This document shows, one piece after another, positions 1 to 12,600 of a DNA stretch of 64,000 nucleotides. The first letter of the stretch is position 1; every line of letters starts with the position of its first letter. The translations under genes were made by a program, and so were the position numbers. This DNA is from Ficedula albicollis (Eukaryota; Chordata; Aves; Passeriformes; Muscicapidae): assembly GCF_000247815.1 (NCBI RefSeq), contig NC_021674.1, forward strand, positions 28,708,901 to 28,772,900, in the 5' to 3' direction. The notes under the pieces were generated by a model. That model had not been told where the DNA came from. It was given only the letters and a program-made list of their open reading frames with translations, and did not search any database.

Positions 1-1380
1 CATAGAGAGTGTACACACCCAGAATATTGATATCTCTGCCAATGCCTGCATATATCTATAGCTACTTCTGTCATACATCCTCTCTATAACCAACCTCCAG
101 TTAATACCCTACTTTCTTACAATGTCTCTTAAACAAAGAAGAAATATCTTGGAAATCTGTTAGTCTACATTTATTCACACATACAGAATTTCCCATACCC
201 TAAACTCATTAATGCAAAAGATAGGAGCACTTATTTTTTTATGATCCTTTATTAAAATGGTGCCCCAAAATCTTGCACTATTTTACTTCTTGGCATAACA
301 AAATACTGACATGACTGGAGGTTTTATTTCTTGAAGACAATCTGAAGAGAAAAGATGCTGCCTCCCAAAGCAAATGAACATTATTTGTTCAATGAATACT
401 GAAAAGAAAACAAAAATGAAAGCCAGGTCTGCTGGCTTAAGGATTGTTCCCACTCAAGACCTATTTCCCTCAGTAGCTAATGTGGTGGTTCTGCAGGTCT
501 TCCCCAATCTTCTGCCTCTCTCCAGCACAATTTATGAGACACTTTGGCTATGACTGAGGTCTCAGGGAAGTGGGTCCCATTACAGTGAGCTCGTTTATTT
601 AGAACAGTATCATAGTCTTTTGTTCAGCTTTAGTAAAATGCAATTATTACACTGTCTCTTGTTGTGATTAATTCAGACAATGTTTACAGACAAGACGTTC
701 TGCAGATATCTGCTGGTGCTGCTGGTATTGCTGCCCAATGAATTTAACCACGTCCTTCTGCCACTTGTAATTACAGATCCATATCTTCTCTCTGTCTCTC
801 TCTCCTTTTCCCTGCTAGTTTGTCTGTATAAGCTCAAACAGATTTCAGCTGTGATTCCTAATGGGGTGGTGGTGTCTATGCTTGCAGAAAAATTGTCTCC
901 AGCATGAGTTCAGCTGTGCTGTGAACTGAATTCAAGAAGCTTATTTACAGTGAATAGCAATTACAGCATTATTGAGTCTATGAATGTGTGAACAATGAAA
1001 CACTTTATACCAGAAGATGGCATTTCTTCTATTAAATGCAGTTTAAGTATAACCCTTTATATAGCTCTGTCCTGTAACACACTGAGCCTACTGATGGTGA
1101 TAACTGCTCACAACAGATTATTTTCCCTGGATTCATTTGGGTACTGGCAGAGAATACAGGTAAAGAGCAAACTAAGTAAAAACTTCCTCCAAAAACCTGG
1201 TCAGAAAACCTCTCTCTCTCTGAAAGAGATTTGATACAAGTCTTGCTAGGTAAAATTATCTGGCTGTGAGAAGTTAGACAAGAATGTCAAATGGTGTCTT
1301 CTTGTCTTTAAATGCAACAATTTGTAACTAAAAAAAAAGGTACTGAAAAGAGATCCATGTGCTACGATGGGTTCTGTACT
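1..1380. other. Unique non-coding AT-rich sequence
   Basis: I see no exon, RNA gene or recognisable transposon here. Short open frames on the plus strand have no family signature. Two small CT-rich runs occur near 787-812 and 1210-1222. The stretch is ordinary vertebrate intergenic or intronic DNA. Confidence 0.6.
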
Positions 1381-1476
1381 AGGTATCCTGAAATGCTCTA
1401 CTTACCCCACTTGCTCTTTCTTCTATTTCTCAGGTATCCTGAAATGCTCTACTTACCCCACTTGCTCTTTTTTTTA
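1381..1476. repeat. Tandem duplication, 51-bp spacing
   Basis: The segment starting AGGTATCCTGAAATGC at 1381 recurs at 1432. About 39 bases match perfectly, after which the copies diverge (CTTCTATTTCTC after the first, T-rich after the second). It is a two-copy head-to-tail repeat of the kind seen throughout the window. Confidence 0.85.
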
Positions 1477-1518
1477 ATACCATATGAGAATCCCATGCCC
1501 AGGCCTTATACAGCTGTC

Positions 1519-1645
1519 TTTTTTTTATTATTATTTTTTTTTTCTTCAGGTGAGCAAACTCAAATCAGAAAAACAACAACAACAATGACAACAAACAACA
1601 AACAAACAAAAAACAACAAAAAAACGCCAAAAAACAAAAAGCAGA
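1519..1645. repeat. T-rich run followed by (AAC)n-like A-rich run
   Basis: Positions 1519-1548 are almost pure T with a few A. From about 1566 to 1640 the plus strand is A-rich with imperfect AAC/AAAC units. The two halves are partly complementary and could pair. This low-complexity tract accounts for the lysine, asparagine and threonine-rich open frame seen here, so I do not call a gene. Confidence 0.8.
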
Positions 1646-2946
1646 TTTGCACACCAGCAGGTTCTGCTACTTTAAAGTATTCCATTGATGCAGAACAAAA
1701 GAAAATAGCCCTGCCATTTCATCACAGTGAGTCAGTTTTCTGATGCTCTCCAGACTCATACCCCAAAGTATGAGACTGAGAGTCCTTGTCAGTTCCTGGC
1801 TTTTAGTACTCTTTAGAGTGATGTGCAAAAGAAGGGTGAATGAGCTCGGAACACGTCAGGCAGAAGCCAACTACCATGAAAAAACATTCACGCTGCCAAG
1901 GCACTTATCCTTGAACTTTTAAAATCAACTATTCAAGAGGGCACTGCTGTTGAAACCCAGGTAGTATCCTAATATAGCTTTTACAGCCTTTGGCAGAAAC
2001 TGGCTGACACACAGCATATTCAAACCTGGGAAAAGGACATTTTCTCTAGTTTTAACCAGCTATCTAGCCATGCTTTTGGTAACTCTGAAGACATTATGCT
2101 CGTTAATGTGATTCTGTCAATATTTTTAATCTTTGTCTCATCAGGGCTTTTTTTCTCCTGTGTGTGTGTGTTGTTTATTTTATTTGGTCTTAGATTCCAC
2201 CAGTATTTATTTTCTTACAGTATGTTGTTTTGCTTTTCACACTCTAATATTTATTTTCTGAAATGTTATCACGATTATCCCATGGGAATTTTGGTTCAAG
2301 CATTCCATCCACCCATCCCATCCTCCAGTCTGTGCCTTCTCTTTAAGAAGCATCTCCAGCCATCAGCTGAGAGCTTGTCTTTCTTCTGAGCAGGAAAGGC
2401 ACATAACTGTACAGAATCACAGGAGTATTTTGTAACTAGTGGACAAATTCAAGATATTTCTGCTATCTGAATCCTATTTATCTCTAAAGGCTGAGATAAT
2501 AAAATTGATCGGCTTTTGCCATGTTTTTTCTTTTTTTTTTTTACTTCCTTAAATGTGTGATATCATGTAACTGCAATATATGAAGTTGGGAACTGCTATG
2601 CACTTCCTCTGCTTCCCTCTATAACACACAGATGTAATTTTGCAACAGTAGGTTGGGAATAAGGGGAGAAACAAGCAACTTAAGAAGAATTTGGATCAAA
2701 TGCAAATGTACCTAGAAATATTAATTTTCATATATGGCTGTTATATTTGAATTGAAGAGAAAACCCCAGAAACTATGCCAGCAATTTTACTACAAATCGA
2801 ATTTGCTCGAGGACTCCTTTGAACATCAATTACTTTCATCACTATTATTACTGTTTCTTTTTCTTTTTAAACAAACTGAAATTAGTTTCCTAGAATGGTG
2901 CCTTGTCCTGTGTCCATCTAGAGCAGGAGATACAGCCCAGCACAGC
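1646..2946. other. Unique non-coding sequence
   Basis: No gene, RNA or mobile element is recognisable. A short (TG)n run near 2160 and a T-run near 2530 are the only simple repeats. Open frames are short and hydrophobic because the DNA is T-rich. Confidence 0.55.
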
Positions 2947-3082
2947 CTGAAATCTGGTTTATAACCTCACTCTCCTTGTAACCCAGGGCGAGGACAAATC
3001 TATCAACTGTAATACTGAAATCTGGTTTATAACCTCACTCTCCTTGTAACCCAGGGCGAGGACAAATCTATCAAATGTAATT
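2947..3082. repeat. Tandem duplication, 68-bp unit
   Basis: Two adjacent copies (2947-3014 and 3015-3082) begin CTGAAATCTGGTTTATAACC and contain CCAGGGCGAGG. They differ at about one position in 67 (AACTGT versus AAATGT). Near identity implies a recent event, or two alleles placed in tandem. Confidence 0.9.
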
Positions 3083-3180
3083 TTTTTTATTATTATTTTT
3101 GGCCATCTCAAGAAAGCAATTTCTATTCAGCCAGCAACCTACAGTCAAGCACAAGTAAACATGATGGTTGTGGAGTTTTA

Positions 3181-3978
3181 TTTCACAGTTAAGCCTTTAT
3201 TACTGAAGGCACAAGTCTGAATGCATTGCATGCATTAAAACAAGCCAAGTCTTCAAGCAGCAATTTGACTGCTGCTGGTGGAACTGGGGGCTGTGAGCCT
3301 GGACTTCTGGTTTCTCATTTCCAGATGAACTGCTGTGCCACCCCTGGCAGCTTTAGTTCACAGTGCCTCAGTTTCCCCAGTGAAATGAGGATAAGAATTA
3401 GGTATGGCCAGCTGAGGGGCAGATTCTGGCACTTTATTCAGAGCTGAGTAGTGCAGTTGATTTCAGTCTGAGGAAAGGGTAGCAGTGTCTGGCCATCAGT
3501 GCTTATAAAGCAACGAGACTGCTGGCTGCTGGATTGGATTAGATTTCAGCACTGAGATATTACCATGAAGGGTTCTTCAGCACAGTTAGAATAGATTAGA
3601 TAAAGAAAGTGTTTTGAGAGCTTTGGGTAAACGAGAGGCAGAGAATCCTGATGATGGTGGGGAGAGCAGTTCCAAGGGTGAATAATAAACAGGAAGAGAG
3701 GCCCTACTGGAACAAGACAGCAGATATTGTGTTTGTGTGGTTTTCACTCCTTTGATGTTTGAAGTGGAAAAAAAAATAAAAGGGGAAGACATAGTCTAGA
3801 TAAAATAAAAAACATAGTATGGGTGTTTTTCTTGAGTTCAATATGATGTTAAAAAAAATTAGCCCCCTTTTGGAGCTATTTTGCCTTTTTTATTTAATCT
3901 TTCATTCTTAGAACATTCTGTTATTTTTTAAAATAGCCCTGTGAAATGTAAAGTTGAGAATTTTCGCGTATTTTAAAA
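3181..3978. repeat. 798-bp tandem duplication, copy 1
   Basis: This begins TTTCACAGTTAAGCC and runs to the point where the same words start again at 3979. It is about 99.5% identical to the next copy. Differences I could see are TACCATG versus TACTGTG near 3565, TTTAATC versus TTTACTC near 3896, and TTTTCGCG versus TTTTTGCG near 3961. The last is a CpG-to-TpG type change. Copy 1 includes a MIR-like relic. Confidence 0.95.
3280..3405 (+). mobile_element. MIR/CORE-SINE-like relic (copy 1)
   Basis: The line CAGTGCCTCAGTTTCCCC followed by GAAATGAGGATAA matches the hallmark 3' half of MIR-type SINEs. Upstream, GGCTGTGAGCCTGGACTTC and CTGCTGTGCCACC fit the corresponding MIR core positions. MIRs are ancient amniote tRNA-derived SINEs moved by L2-type LINE machinery, and birds keep only scattered diverged copies. 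The call is from memory of the consensus; a profile search would be decisive. Confidence 0.55.
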
Positions 3979-4776
3979 TTTCACAGTTAAGCCTTTATTA
4001 CTGAAGGCACAAGTCTGAATGCATTGCATGCATTAAAACAAGCCAAGTCTTCAAGCAGCAATTTGACTGCTGCTGGTGGAACTGGGGGCTGTGAGCCTGG
4101 ACTTCTGGTTTCTCATTTCCAGATGAACTGCTGTGCCACCCCTGGCAGCTTTAGTTCACAGTGCCTCAGTTTCCCCAGTGAAATGAGGATAAGAATTAGG
4201 TATGGCCAGCTGAGGGGCAGATTCTGGCACTTTATTCAGAGCTGAGTAGTGCAGTTGATTTCAGTCTGAGGAAAGGGTAGCAGTGTCTGGCCATCAGTGC
4301 TTATAAAGCAACGAGACTGCTGGCTGCTGGATTGGATTAGATTTCAGCACTGAGATATTACTGTGAAGGGTTCTTCAGCACAGTTAGAATAGATTAGATA
4401 AAGAAAGTGTTTTGAGAGCTTTGGGTAAACGAGAGGCAGAGAATCCTGATGATGGTGGGGAGAGCAGTTCCAAGGGTGAATAATAAACAGGAAGAGAGGC
4501 CCTACTGGAACAAGACAGCAGATATTGTGTTTGTGTGGTTTTCACTCCTTTGATGTTTGAAGTGGAAAAAAAAATAAAAGGGGAAGACATAGTCTAGATA
4601 AAATAAAAAACATAGTATGGGTGTTTTTCTTGAGTTCAATATGATGTTAAAAAAAATTAGCCCCCTTTTGGAGCTATTTTGCCTTTTTTATTTACTCTTT
4701 CATTCTTAGAACATTCTGTTATTTTTTAAAATAGCCCTGTGAAATGTAAAGTTGAGAATTTTTGCGTATTTTAAAA
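3979..4776. repeat. 798-bp tandem duplication, copy 2
   Basis: This is a direct, head-to-tail copy of the preceding 798 bp. Homology stops at about 4776, where TTTTAAAA is followed by ATAAATATTTTGG instead of TTTCACAG. The open frames inside both copies are translated identically, which reflects recent duplication rather than coding constraint. Confidence 0.95.
4078..4203 (+). mobile_element. MIR/CORE-SINE-like relic (copy 2)
   Basis: This is the same element carried along in the second 798-bp copy. It does not represent an independent insertion. Confidence 0.55.
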
Positions 4777-7503
4777 ATAAATATTTTGGCATTTTTAAAA
4801 ATTGCTGACATCCAAACTGAACTTTTTTATGAATTTTCTTTCTTTTTTTTCTTTTTTTTTTAGTCTTAATTGGATTCGTGCTTAATTTACTATTTTATTC
4901 TTTGTAGAAAGAGAAGAAAAATCCTCTTTCTGTTCGAAGTTCTGTCCTTTCCTGTGCAAAGTGGATGCCAGGGAAGATACTTGGTGTTGAATACATGGGG
5001 GTTTTTTCACTCAATAAAATACCAGAAAGTCCTTTGGGACCTAGATCTCAAAAACAAACCGACTGCTGCCTAAGCATTTTATTCCTATGTGTTAATTTTA
5101 AGTATCCAATAAGCATAAATGCAAAAGTATTTGACTTTGCAGCCACTGGGGAAGGAGTGGCCCCCCTTAGCTCTGAGCTGCTGCTCAGCTGCACGCCTCC
5201 CTTCACTCTCCACTCATTTTCTTAAAAATTCAGTGTGAATGCTTCACCTTCAATTGATCAAAACCTCACAAATGTAGGCTAAGCATTTCACACAGGGAAA
5301 TGATTATGTTGTGTGGAGGGTGGGAGATTGATGGCTGTTCAAAGGCCACTAAGATCATGCAAGCCTCAATATTTTTCCAAATCCATCAAAAAATATCCCC
5401 TTGAAATCTGTCTGCTATTCAGGGACTGATTTTTCTTGATTTCAAGGAGAGCTGAACAAAGTTAGCAGGAATTGCAGGAATGGGCAAGCATGGAGCTGAT
5501 GGAGATAAATTACTCTTGATGGAGTGGGCATCCAAAGAACCTAATCCCATGAGGACAGAGGCTTAAAAAGGAATAGGGGCAGTTTGAAGGTAGTGACAAA
5601 CACGGAATAGGAGTGCAGAACGGGGTGTGTCCCAGAGCTGTGCAGCGTGTAACAGATCTCTTGCCAGGCAGTGCTTTGGGAATCATCACGAGACTGGCCC
5701 TGAAGAAGGTCCAGGGCTCCTCAGCTGCCTGTGCTGAGCCCAGCCCAGGACTCTCCAAGGGAGGAAAACCCTTCCTAGCAGATGGAGCTTATGAGCCACA
5801 GACACACATCCCGAAAAAAATCAATTTCTGGCAGTGGAGCACAGCAATCCCTCTGTCTTACCCACACACACCATTACACCATTCTCCCCAGACTGCCACC
5901 AAAATGGAGTTTTGCTACCAAATGGAGTAGGGGGGAACAAAAAGAGAGGTCATTTGAATGATGTGCAGTAAAAATGACTGCTCTGCACTGCATCTGGAGG
6001 CATGACACAAACCTTCATGTGAGTGCTAGCTCCAATTCACAAGTCCAGAAGAAGACACACATCAGGGTGCAGTGACTTTGTTTAAACTGTGCTCTGAAGA
6101 TCGCATTGGTCTTTGCAAATAAATTTAATTTGCAAATTTTCTCCTCAGATTATCTTATTTTTTCATTTTGTCCACAGGAAAAAAAAAAGCCTAATGAAAA
6201 GTTTCAATTAAATTAAACAAGGAGACCATACAACTTCAACTCTTTATTTTACTGTCTTCACTTTGAAGAGAATAGGAAGGACAAAAACCAAGTGATATTT
6301 TCAAAATTCTTTTACATTGATTTTTATCAGAAATACTTTTAAAAATCTATTTTTACTTCAGAAATGTCTCTTGTCTATAGAAAATAAAAAAAACTAAATA
6401 GGAAGTTGTGCATGAAATTTATTTTTGCCCCAGTAAAAAAAATACTTCCAGTCTCCAATCTAATTGCCTCTTTCCATTGGATAGCACGTTTGCAAACCCA
6501 ATCTTAAAATCTACTAGGATCCTAAAAAGGGGGACCATGAGTCTCTAGTCTGTCTGTGGCTTTGCCATTGCTGTTCATTTTCCAGAGAGGCCACTCCAAT
6601 ACTATAATGACAGGAGCAAAAACCAACACCCTTGGACTGACAATGGGTAATAAACATCCACAGTGCTCGTGCTGGTCCTTTGAAATGCTCTTGTTTGTTT
6701 TGAACTTCATGTCCATGATTTGCCCTGTTCTTCCACAAAACCAGTTTTTTCCTCCTTAAGGTCCAGATTCTATGTCTTAAGTCCAAGGTTCATCCTCCCT
6801 CTCCATGATGTTGCTTGTGAGAGGGAGGTGAGAAAATCCCTCAGATGTGCTATGACAGGGAAAATCATAGTACAAACATATGTCATCCGGATTTCTTCAA
6901 ATTTTAATCAGTTCAGTGTACTGCTGGCAGTAGGTGAAAACTGGATCAACAGACTCAAAACATCTTGTCTTGGCTTTCTTTGCCGTGTAAGCTGATCAAA
7001 AACAAACACGGGGCTAATATCTAAAACATCCACATGATGTCTGGCTGCCTAACAACTGGAGGTAGTGGGATTAGTTTAGGCAGGCTGGGTGTGGGCCAGA
7101 ATGTCAAAGGACGCATTTTAAGTGCCGAGCAATTCAATTTCATTAGGTAGCTCATTGATATCCCATGCCTATTGTGGCTGAGTACCTGCAATGGTTCATT
7201 AGTTTTTATCAACAGCCATTATGAAATCATTGCTCTGCTTTCATATTTCGCAGGGACATTACTGCTGACCCATGGAGAAACAATACGGGATCAGAGGAGA
7301 GATGGTGTGTGTGTGCGTGTCCTGTGGGCACTGCTGGCACCTGGGCAGGGAAGAGGCAGGGCTGAGGCTGCTGGGGATGAGCAGGCATCTCTGTGGGGTC
7401 GCTGCTGAAAGACAGGTGAGGGCTCTGGAGAGCTGAGGGAGAGGATGGCAGATGGCTTGGCTGTCTGCTGTCTGGGCATGTGGAAAAGTGCCACTCTTCA
7501 CCT
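4777..7503. other. Unique non-coding sequence
   Basis: No exon, transposon or RNA gene is recognised. T-rich runs lie at 4839-4860 and an A-run near 6180. The part 7021-7260 has a mixed-composition block with CATTAGG and CTCATTGATATC words that could be a conserved non-coding element. The open frames near 5613-5930 and 6514-6995 overlap frames on the opposite strand and match no family I know. Confidence 0.5.
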
Positions 7504-7690
7504 TTGTCTGTCCCAGCTGCCTTGTTCTGGACAGGTATGAGCTCCAGTGACCCATCTGGCTCTCTGCTCTACCAAAGCACCTCACCACTCTGAGGCTTGT
7601 CTGTCCCAGCTGCCTTGTTCTGGACAGGTACGAGCTCCAGTGACCCACCTGGCTCTCTGCTCTACTAAAGCACCTCACCACTCTGAGGCT
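7504..7690. repeat. Tandem duplication, 93-bp unit
   Basis: Copies at 7504-7596 and 7597-7690 share TTGTCTGTCCCAGCTGCC at the start and CACTCTGAGGCT at the end. They differ at three sites (GTATGAG/GTACGAG, CCCATCT/CCCACCT, CTACCAA/CTACTAA), about 97% identity. This is older than the identical duplications elsewhere in the window. It explains the repeated peptide in the minus-strand open frame at 7259-7726. Confidence 0.9.
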
Positions 7691-9560
7691 CTCAAGAGCC
7701 CTTGTTGACCAGTCCTCACAAGACACCCCAATTTTTCCTTGTCTTGCTATTCCATGTATTTCAGAGCCCTATTCCAGTTATTAAAAGCAGAGTTCTTACT
7801 ACCTGCATTTACATGCAACTCTCCAATGAGAATGATGTGGTTTGCATTATATACACAACACAGACACCCAGACAAACAAAGGTAAGAAGGTTTTTCTTTT
7901 TACTTAAATCTTCTGTAAAAAAGAATGGTTTTAAGATTAACCTTTAGAAAATTCTTCAGCTGAGTTATTAATATTTTTAAACCATGAAAATTTAATCCCT
8001 CTTAAACCAGTTCTTGTAAGGACACCTAGTGTACTATCCTTGCTAACCTGAGATGTGATTCAGCTAGGTTCTGTGGCACAAATTCTAGAAAAGAATTCCT
8101 GATAAATCTGGAGCACCCTGAACCCCTTCACAGTAGATGTACATGCAGCATAGTAGTCTGCCACTAAGAATAAAAATTAACTTTCTAGATTTTGACATCA
8201 GCTCCTTTTCTAGAGACTCATGTTGATTTATTCCTGGTTGAGATGATGATCTTGCAAAATTTCTTTTATAGTTGTTCATGAAAAAAAGAAAGAAAACTCC
8301 AAACCTGCCAGATATGTGGACCCTCCTTGCCCCCCGCAATTAGATTCTTAATTTGCAGAATTATTTTAAAACTTGCTGAAGTAAGTCACACCTTTCTTTT
8401 TTATTTTGGTTGGTATCTTTGGCTAAAAAGGCACCTGTCTCTGTTGGAACGTTTTGAGAAATGTGACATGAAGCACTTCAGAGGTAGAGAGGTGGGTGAT
8501 GGCAGTGTTGGTAATGACGATTATAGAATAATTTTTTCCTTCAAAATTAGTATCTAAAATAAAATTCATAAATTGAAATCTGTTTTGTCATTTCAGGAAT
8601 GTCAGAAAAGAGCATTCCTGAGAACCTTGCAGAATCTTTAAAAACATAAGATATTTTTTGAAAGAGAAAAAAAAATTATTACTATATTTTACATAGAGTT
8701 GAACATCTCAATCCTAAAGAATTCTACTTTATATTCTGATCTGCAAAGAAAAACATAGTGGAGATACAAATTATTCAGCCTTTATGTATGTTAGGATAAA
8801 ATTCAATTACACATGGATAAGGAGTAAAAGAAAAAGGAATCACAGCATCTGCCAAAGCAAAAGCAGAGCAAGCGTGCAGCAGGACAAAACACAGAAGCCT
8901 GCTTGTTAAGTTACACCTGTGGAATTTATTTCACTGAAATGCTGAAGAAAACTATAAAGCATGCTGGACCCTGTAATACCTGTTAAAAAATGCTTCATTG
9001 AGCAGAGTGTTTTCTGAGCTTTGGAAGCAAGTTCTGATCTGAGGCAATTTGAGAATTGTGTTCATTGCAATATGGAAGAAGCATTCCAGGGGACTATACA
9101 GGCTTTTGTCTCTAATGGAAAATCTAATTTGATGTCCATCTTTAGGTAGTGCAGCTGGGACTAATTACACATTTCTGTCACATACTCCAAATGCTCCCTG
9201 CTCCGTGGGAGGGTAGGAGGCACAAACGCAGTCACCTGAACACTGTAATGGAATATTAAAATCCAAGGAAAAACAGCTGATGATTCCTGCCTTCAAAAGT
9301 GCATTATGGACTCAATTTTGTCCCCTCACACCTGTTGCTCTGCAGCTTCTGCTGACCCTCTGCAGCTCGTGGTGGAACTTGTTGAGCACAGATCCAAGCA
9401 CACAGTCCTCAGCAAATCTGTGACCATCCCAAAACTTGCCACAGTGCTCCCCTTCCCTCCTCTTCCAGAGCTTTGTATTTTCACACTGTTGGTAAATAAT
9501 ATATGGATGTATATATTTACCACTCAGGGTGTTTAACTTGATGTGTTTGTTTTATGTATA
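7691..9560. other. Unique non-coding sequence
   Basis: Nothing recognisable beyond short A-runs near 8280 and 8670. No open frame here has a family signature. Confidence 0.55.
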
Positions 9561-9641
9561 ATGATACACAGCTAATGTGTTTAAGTTCATGGTTCAGCAT
9601 CATGATACACAGCTAATGTGTTTAAGTTCATGGCTGAGCAT
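9561..9641. repeat. Tandem duplication, 41-bp unit
   Basis: ATGATACACAGCTAATGTG occurs at 9561 and 9602. The two 41-bp units differ at about two internal positions (GGTTCAGC versus GGCTGAGC), roughly 95% identity. Confidence 0.85.
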
Positions 9642-12600
9642 ATTGAATTGGTCGTTAAAATGTCCACCTTTGCTGCAGTGATTTATTAAATGGCTCATGG
9701 AAATGGCCTTGACAAGTCCATTTTCTCCTGTATGGTAATAAAATCAAGGCATACAAATGTCAAAAAAACATACAGGTATTCTGAAACCCAAACATAAAAC
9801 ACCATAAAGCTCTCGTGTATATATGCCGGAACATAAGCACAGAAAACTCAGTCATGTTGCTGAAAACCACCAACACACTTCAAAAAACGCCCCCAAATCC
9901 CCTGAATAACACCTTGGTGCATCATTGAGTCATGCCTTGATGCATTTGATGTATTTTTCTTTACATATTTTTTCCAGCTGTTCAGGAAAAGTCTTTCTCA
10001 ATGCCCATCACTCACACACTGAAGCTCTGAAAAACCTTTAGTGACCAGCACCAGGGCAAATATTTCCTATCAGTGTCCAACTTCAGTAGCTTCCTTCATT
10101 CCTCCTCCCTGTAATTTTCCAGACTATGCAGCAACTTCAGTATCCTAATATCATGCTCTTTTCCTATAGATTGTTGCCAAAACAGTCTCTAAAAGAGAGA
10201 AAGAAACAGGGAAGCTAAGTATTGCAGACAGACTGAATTCCAGTACCATTTTCATTTATAAAGTACATGAAATCAGATTGCCTTAGGTAAAAAAGAAGGC
10301 AAGACTGGCATGACTGTAGCAGGCTGAAATACCTGCTCACTTAGTAAACTTCAGTGTCCAAAGGACTAATTCATTACCAGTGCTCAAGTCACACTTATGT
10401 CCCCACCCAATATACTTGGGACCTGCAATTGTAGCTGCCCATAGATAATATTTTGAACACTCTCTGGCCTTCTGGCTCAATAGGACTGCACATTTCTTCA
10501 GGCAGCACAGGTTTGAGGGTTTTTTTGCAACTGCTGCCAGTGATAGAATTAACACCACAGAGGTGGCTAGCTATTGATAGCAGCAAGCAGATGAGCTTCC
10601 AGTAGCTGCTGTAGCTAGTGATGTGCCATTACAGAGTGAAAAGGATTATTGTGAGAAGCTTCCGGCAGCACATCTCCAGATGAGGCTTTCCTTTACATCT
10701 GGGGAAGAGCCAGGGTATATCTCAATACTCTGCTTTTACTGTCATTTTCCTCTTTGCTTTTTACTCTGTCATTTCTAGTCACACCATAGAGTCATTTCAC
10801 AGTCACTCTGTGTTTCTGTGTAGCATAGATTTGGTCCACTGATCAGTGACAGCTGCCTGAGTGTTCCAAAAGTAAGGCTGACTGAATGAACACTCTTGAA
10901 AAAAAACCCCAAAACCTAGGAGAACACCTGTGAGTTTTTAGCTTCCTCATCCTCTTCAAATAGAATTGAAGCCATGACATAACAATATCTGAATGCAGCA
11001 GTCCAGTCAAATATACATATGAGTACTAAAAGTTCTTTGTCTGTCAGAAAATGCTGAAAAGCATCCAAAATAACAGAAGAAGCCCTATCCATATCTATTT
11101 TCTTTTTTTAAATTTTTTCTGTGGATTTCTCTGTTTTGAGTTTAGTAACCCAGAACATCAGCAGAAAAATTCACCACTTCCAGAAGAGATTTATTCCATT
11201 TAATTATCAGGATTTCTATTTCACCCTCTGTGTTGTTGGCCAAGAAAGCAGTTCCTCGGCCGTGGGGTTGACAGTCACTAATTATAGACTGTCAAATCTG
11301 TAAAAAATTTCAAGAGTAGACAAAGGAATGGAGTGTGTCAGTGTTTGGCTGTGGAAAAGATGAAGACTCATTTGGATGTCAGCATTAATGTCCTTTTTGC
11401 CTTCTCCTGAAAAGTGAGAAATCATCCTCTTTTGTTTTGCTCCTTATCATGTGCCCTGTGACTGAAGTCCTTCACTTTCTCTGGAATAAGAAGACCCCAA
11501 GAAAGACAGCATAACATCTCACTTGCCAACTATAGCTTGTTTCTATATGTTTGACCGTGAATAAGCAAACATTTACTTTGGAGAAAGACATTGAAGTTGA
11601 AGGAGTCAGTGAAAAAAGGAAGTTTAGCATTCTGCTCTACCCTCTGAGTTTCTTGCTGGGGACACACATATACAAAATGAGAGCTAAGCAGTTCGTGGTC
11701 AGATATGCACACCTAAACCTATTGACATCTCCAGTTTTTTTCCTCCTTATATGCTAAAAATTGACTCCAACACAAATATTTGGTCCAGGGATTGTAGCCT
11801 GCTCACAGACCTTCCTGACAAGTCTCAAGTGATGCTGGTGCTGGCTGCTTCTATGCCATAAGCTTTGTCATAGTCTGACTGTACCAGAGAGGTCAGGTCT
11901 GCTGTGTCACTTACACAGAGCAAATCACCATCCTGTGGGACTAAAAAAGGAGTCAGACTAAGCTCAGATCCCTCAAAGTGTTTTGACATCTACCTGATGC
12001 TGACTTTAAAGTAAGCTGGGCAGTTTCAGTGGGAGCCAAGATGGCAATCCCACATTCATGCTCTACTTTGTCATCAGGAAATCCCACTACACAACCCAGA
12101 GGTATGCAGTTTGCAGCATCCTTCACCACCATTCCCACCCCTGGCTGCAATTCATTAAGTCTCTTGAATGCATCTGGGACATCTATAAATATTTATGGTT
12201 GCAGGCTGACATGACTTTCTCAAAGTCACAGAGGACTTGCATCACAAAGCTCATTTTGCTGTCAGCACAGGGTGGAGTTTCCTTGTTAAACAGGGATGCC
12301 CAGTCCCCCTCTCTGCCCAGTGCAGACCCTAGGGGTGTGCACATCTGCAGCAGCCCCTCCACAGCCAGCCCTGTCCCTGCCGTGAGGGTCCCTGTCCCCC
12401 CTGCTGGGCGGGTACCCGCTCCTGCTCCTCCACCCTCGCTTTGTGGATGTAGTCTGAGCACAGACCCCAGCCAGGGCTGCGCTTCAGGCTGCCTGGCTCA
12501 GGCAGAGGAGCAATAAAGAATTGCAAATGCCTTCAAGGCACATTGACTTTCAGAAATGGTTGACGCAGTCATTTTTCATTTATTTATTTATTTGTGGGGC

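Noticed and set aside
1312..1743. 143-codon open frame with asparagine, threonine and lysine-rich middle
   Set aside because: The middle is the translation of the T-rich/(AAC)n low-complexity tract, and the first part contains the 51-bp duplication.
3226..4590. Two pairs of identical open frames 798 bp apart, tempting as duplicated small genes
   Set aside because: Explained by the 798-bp DNA duplication; the plus-strand frame covers a MIR-like SINE.
7259..7726. 155-codon minus-strand open frame with internal repeated peptide
   Set aside because: The repeat is fully explained by the 93-bp DNA duplication (93 is a multiple of 3, so the frame persists). No domain is recognisable.
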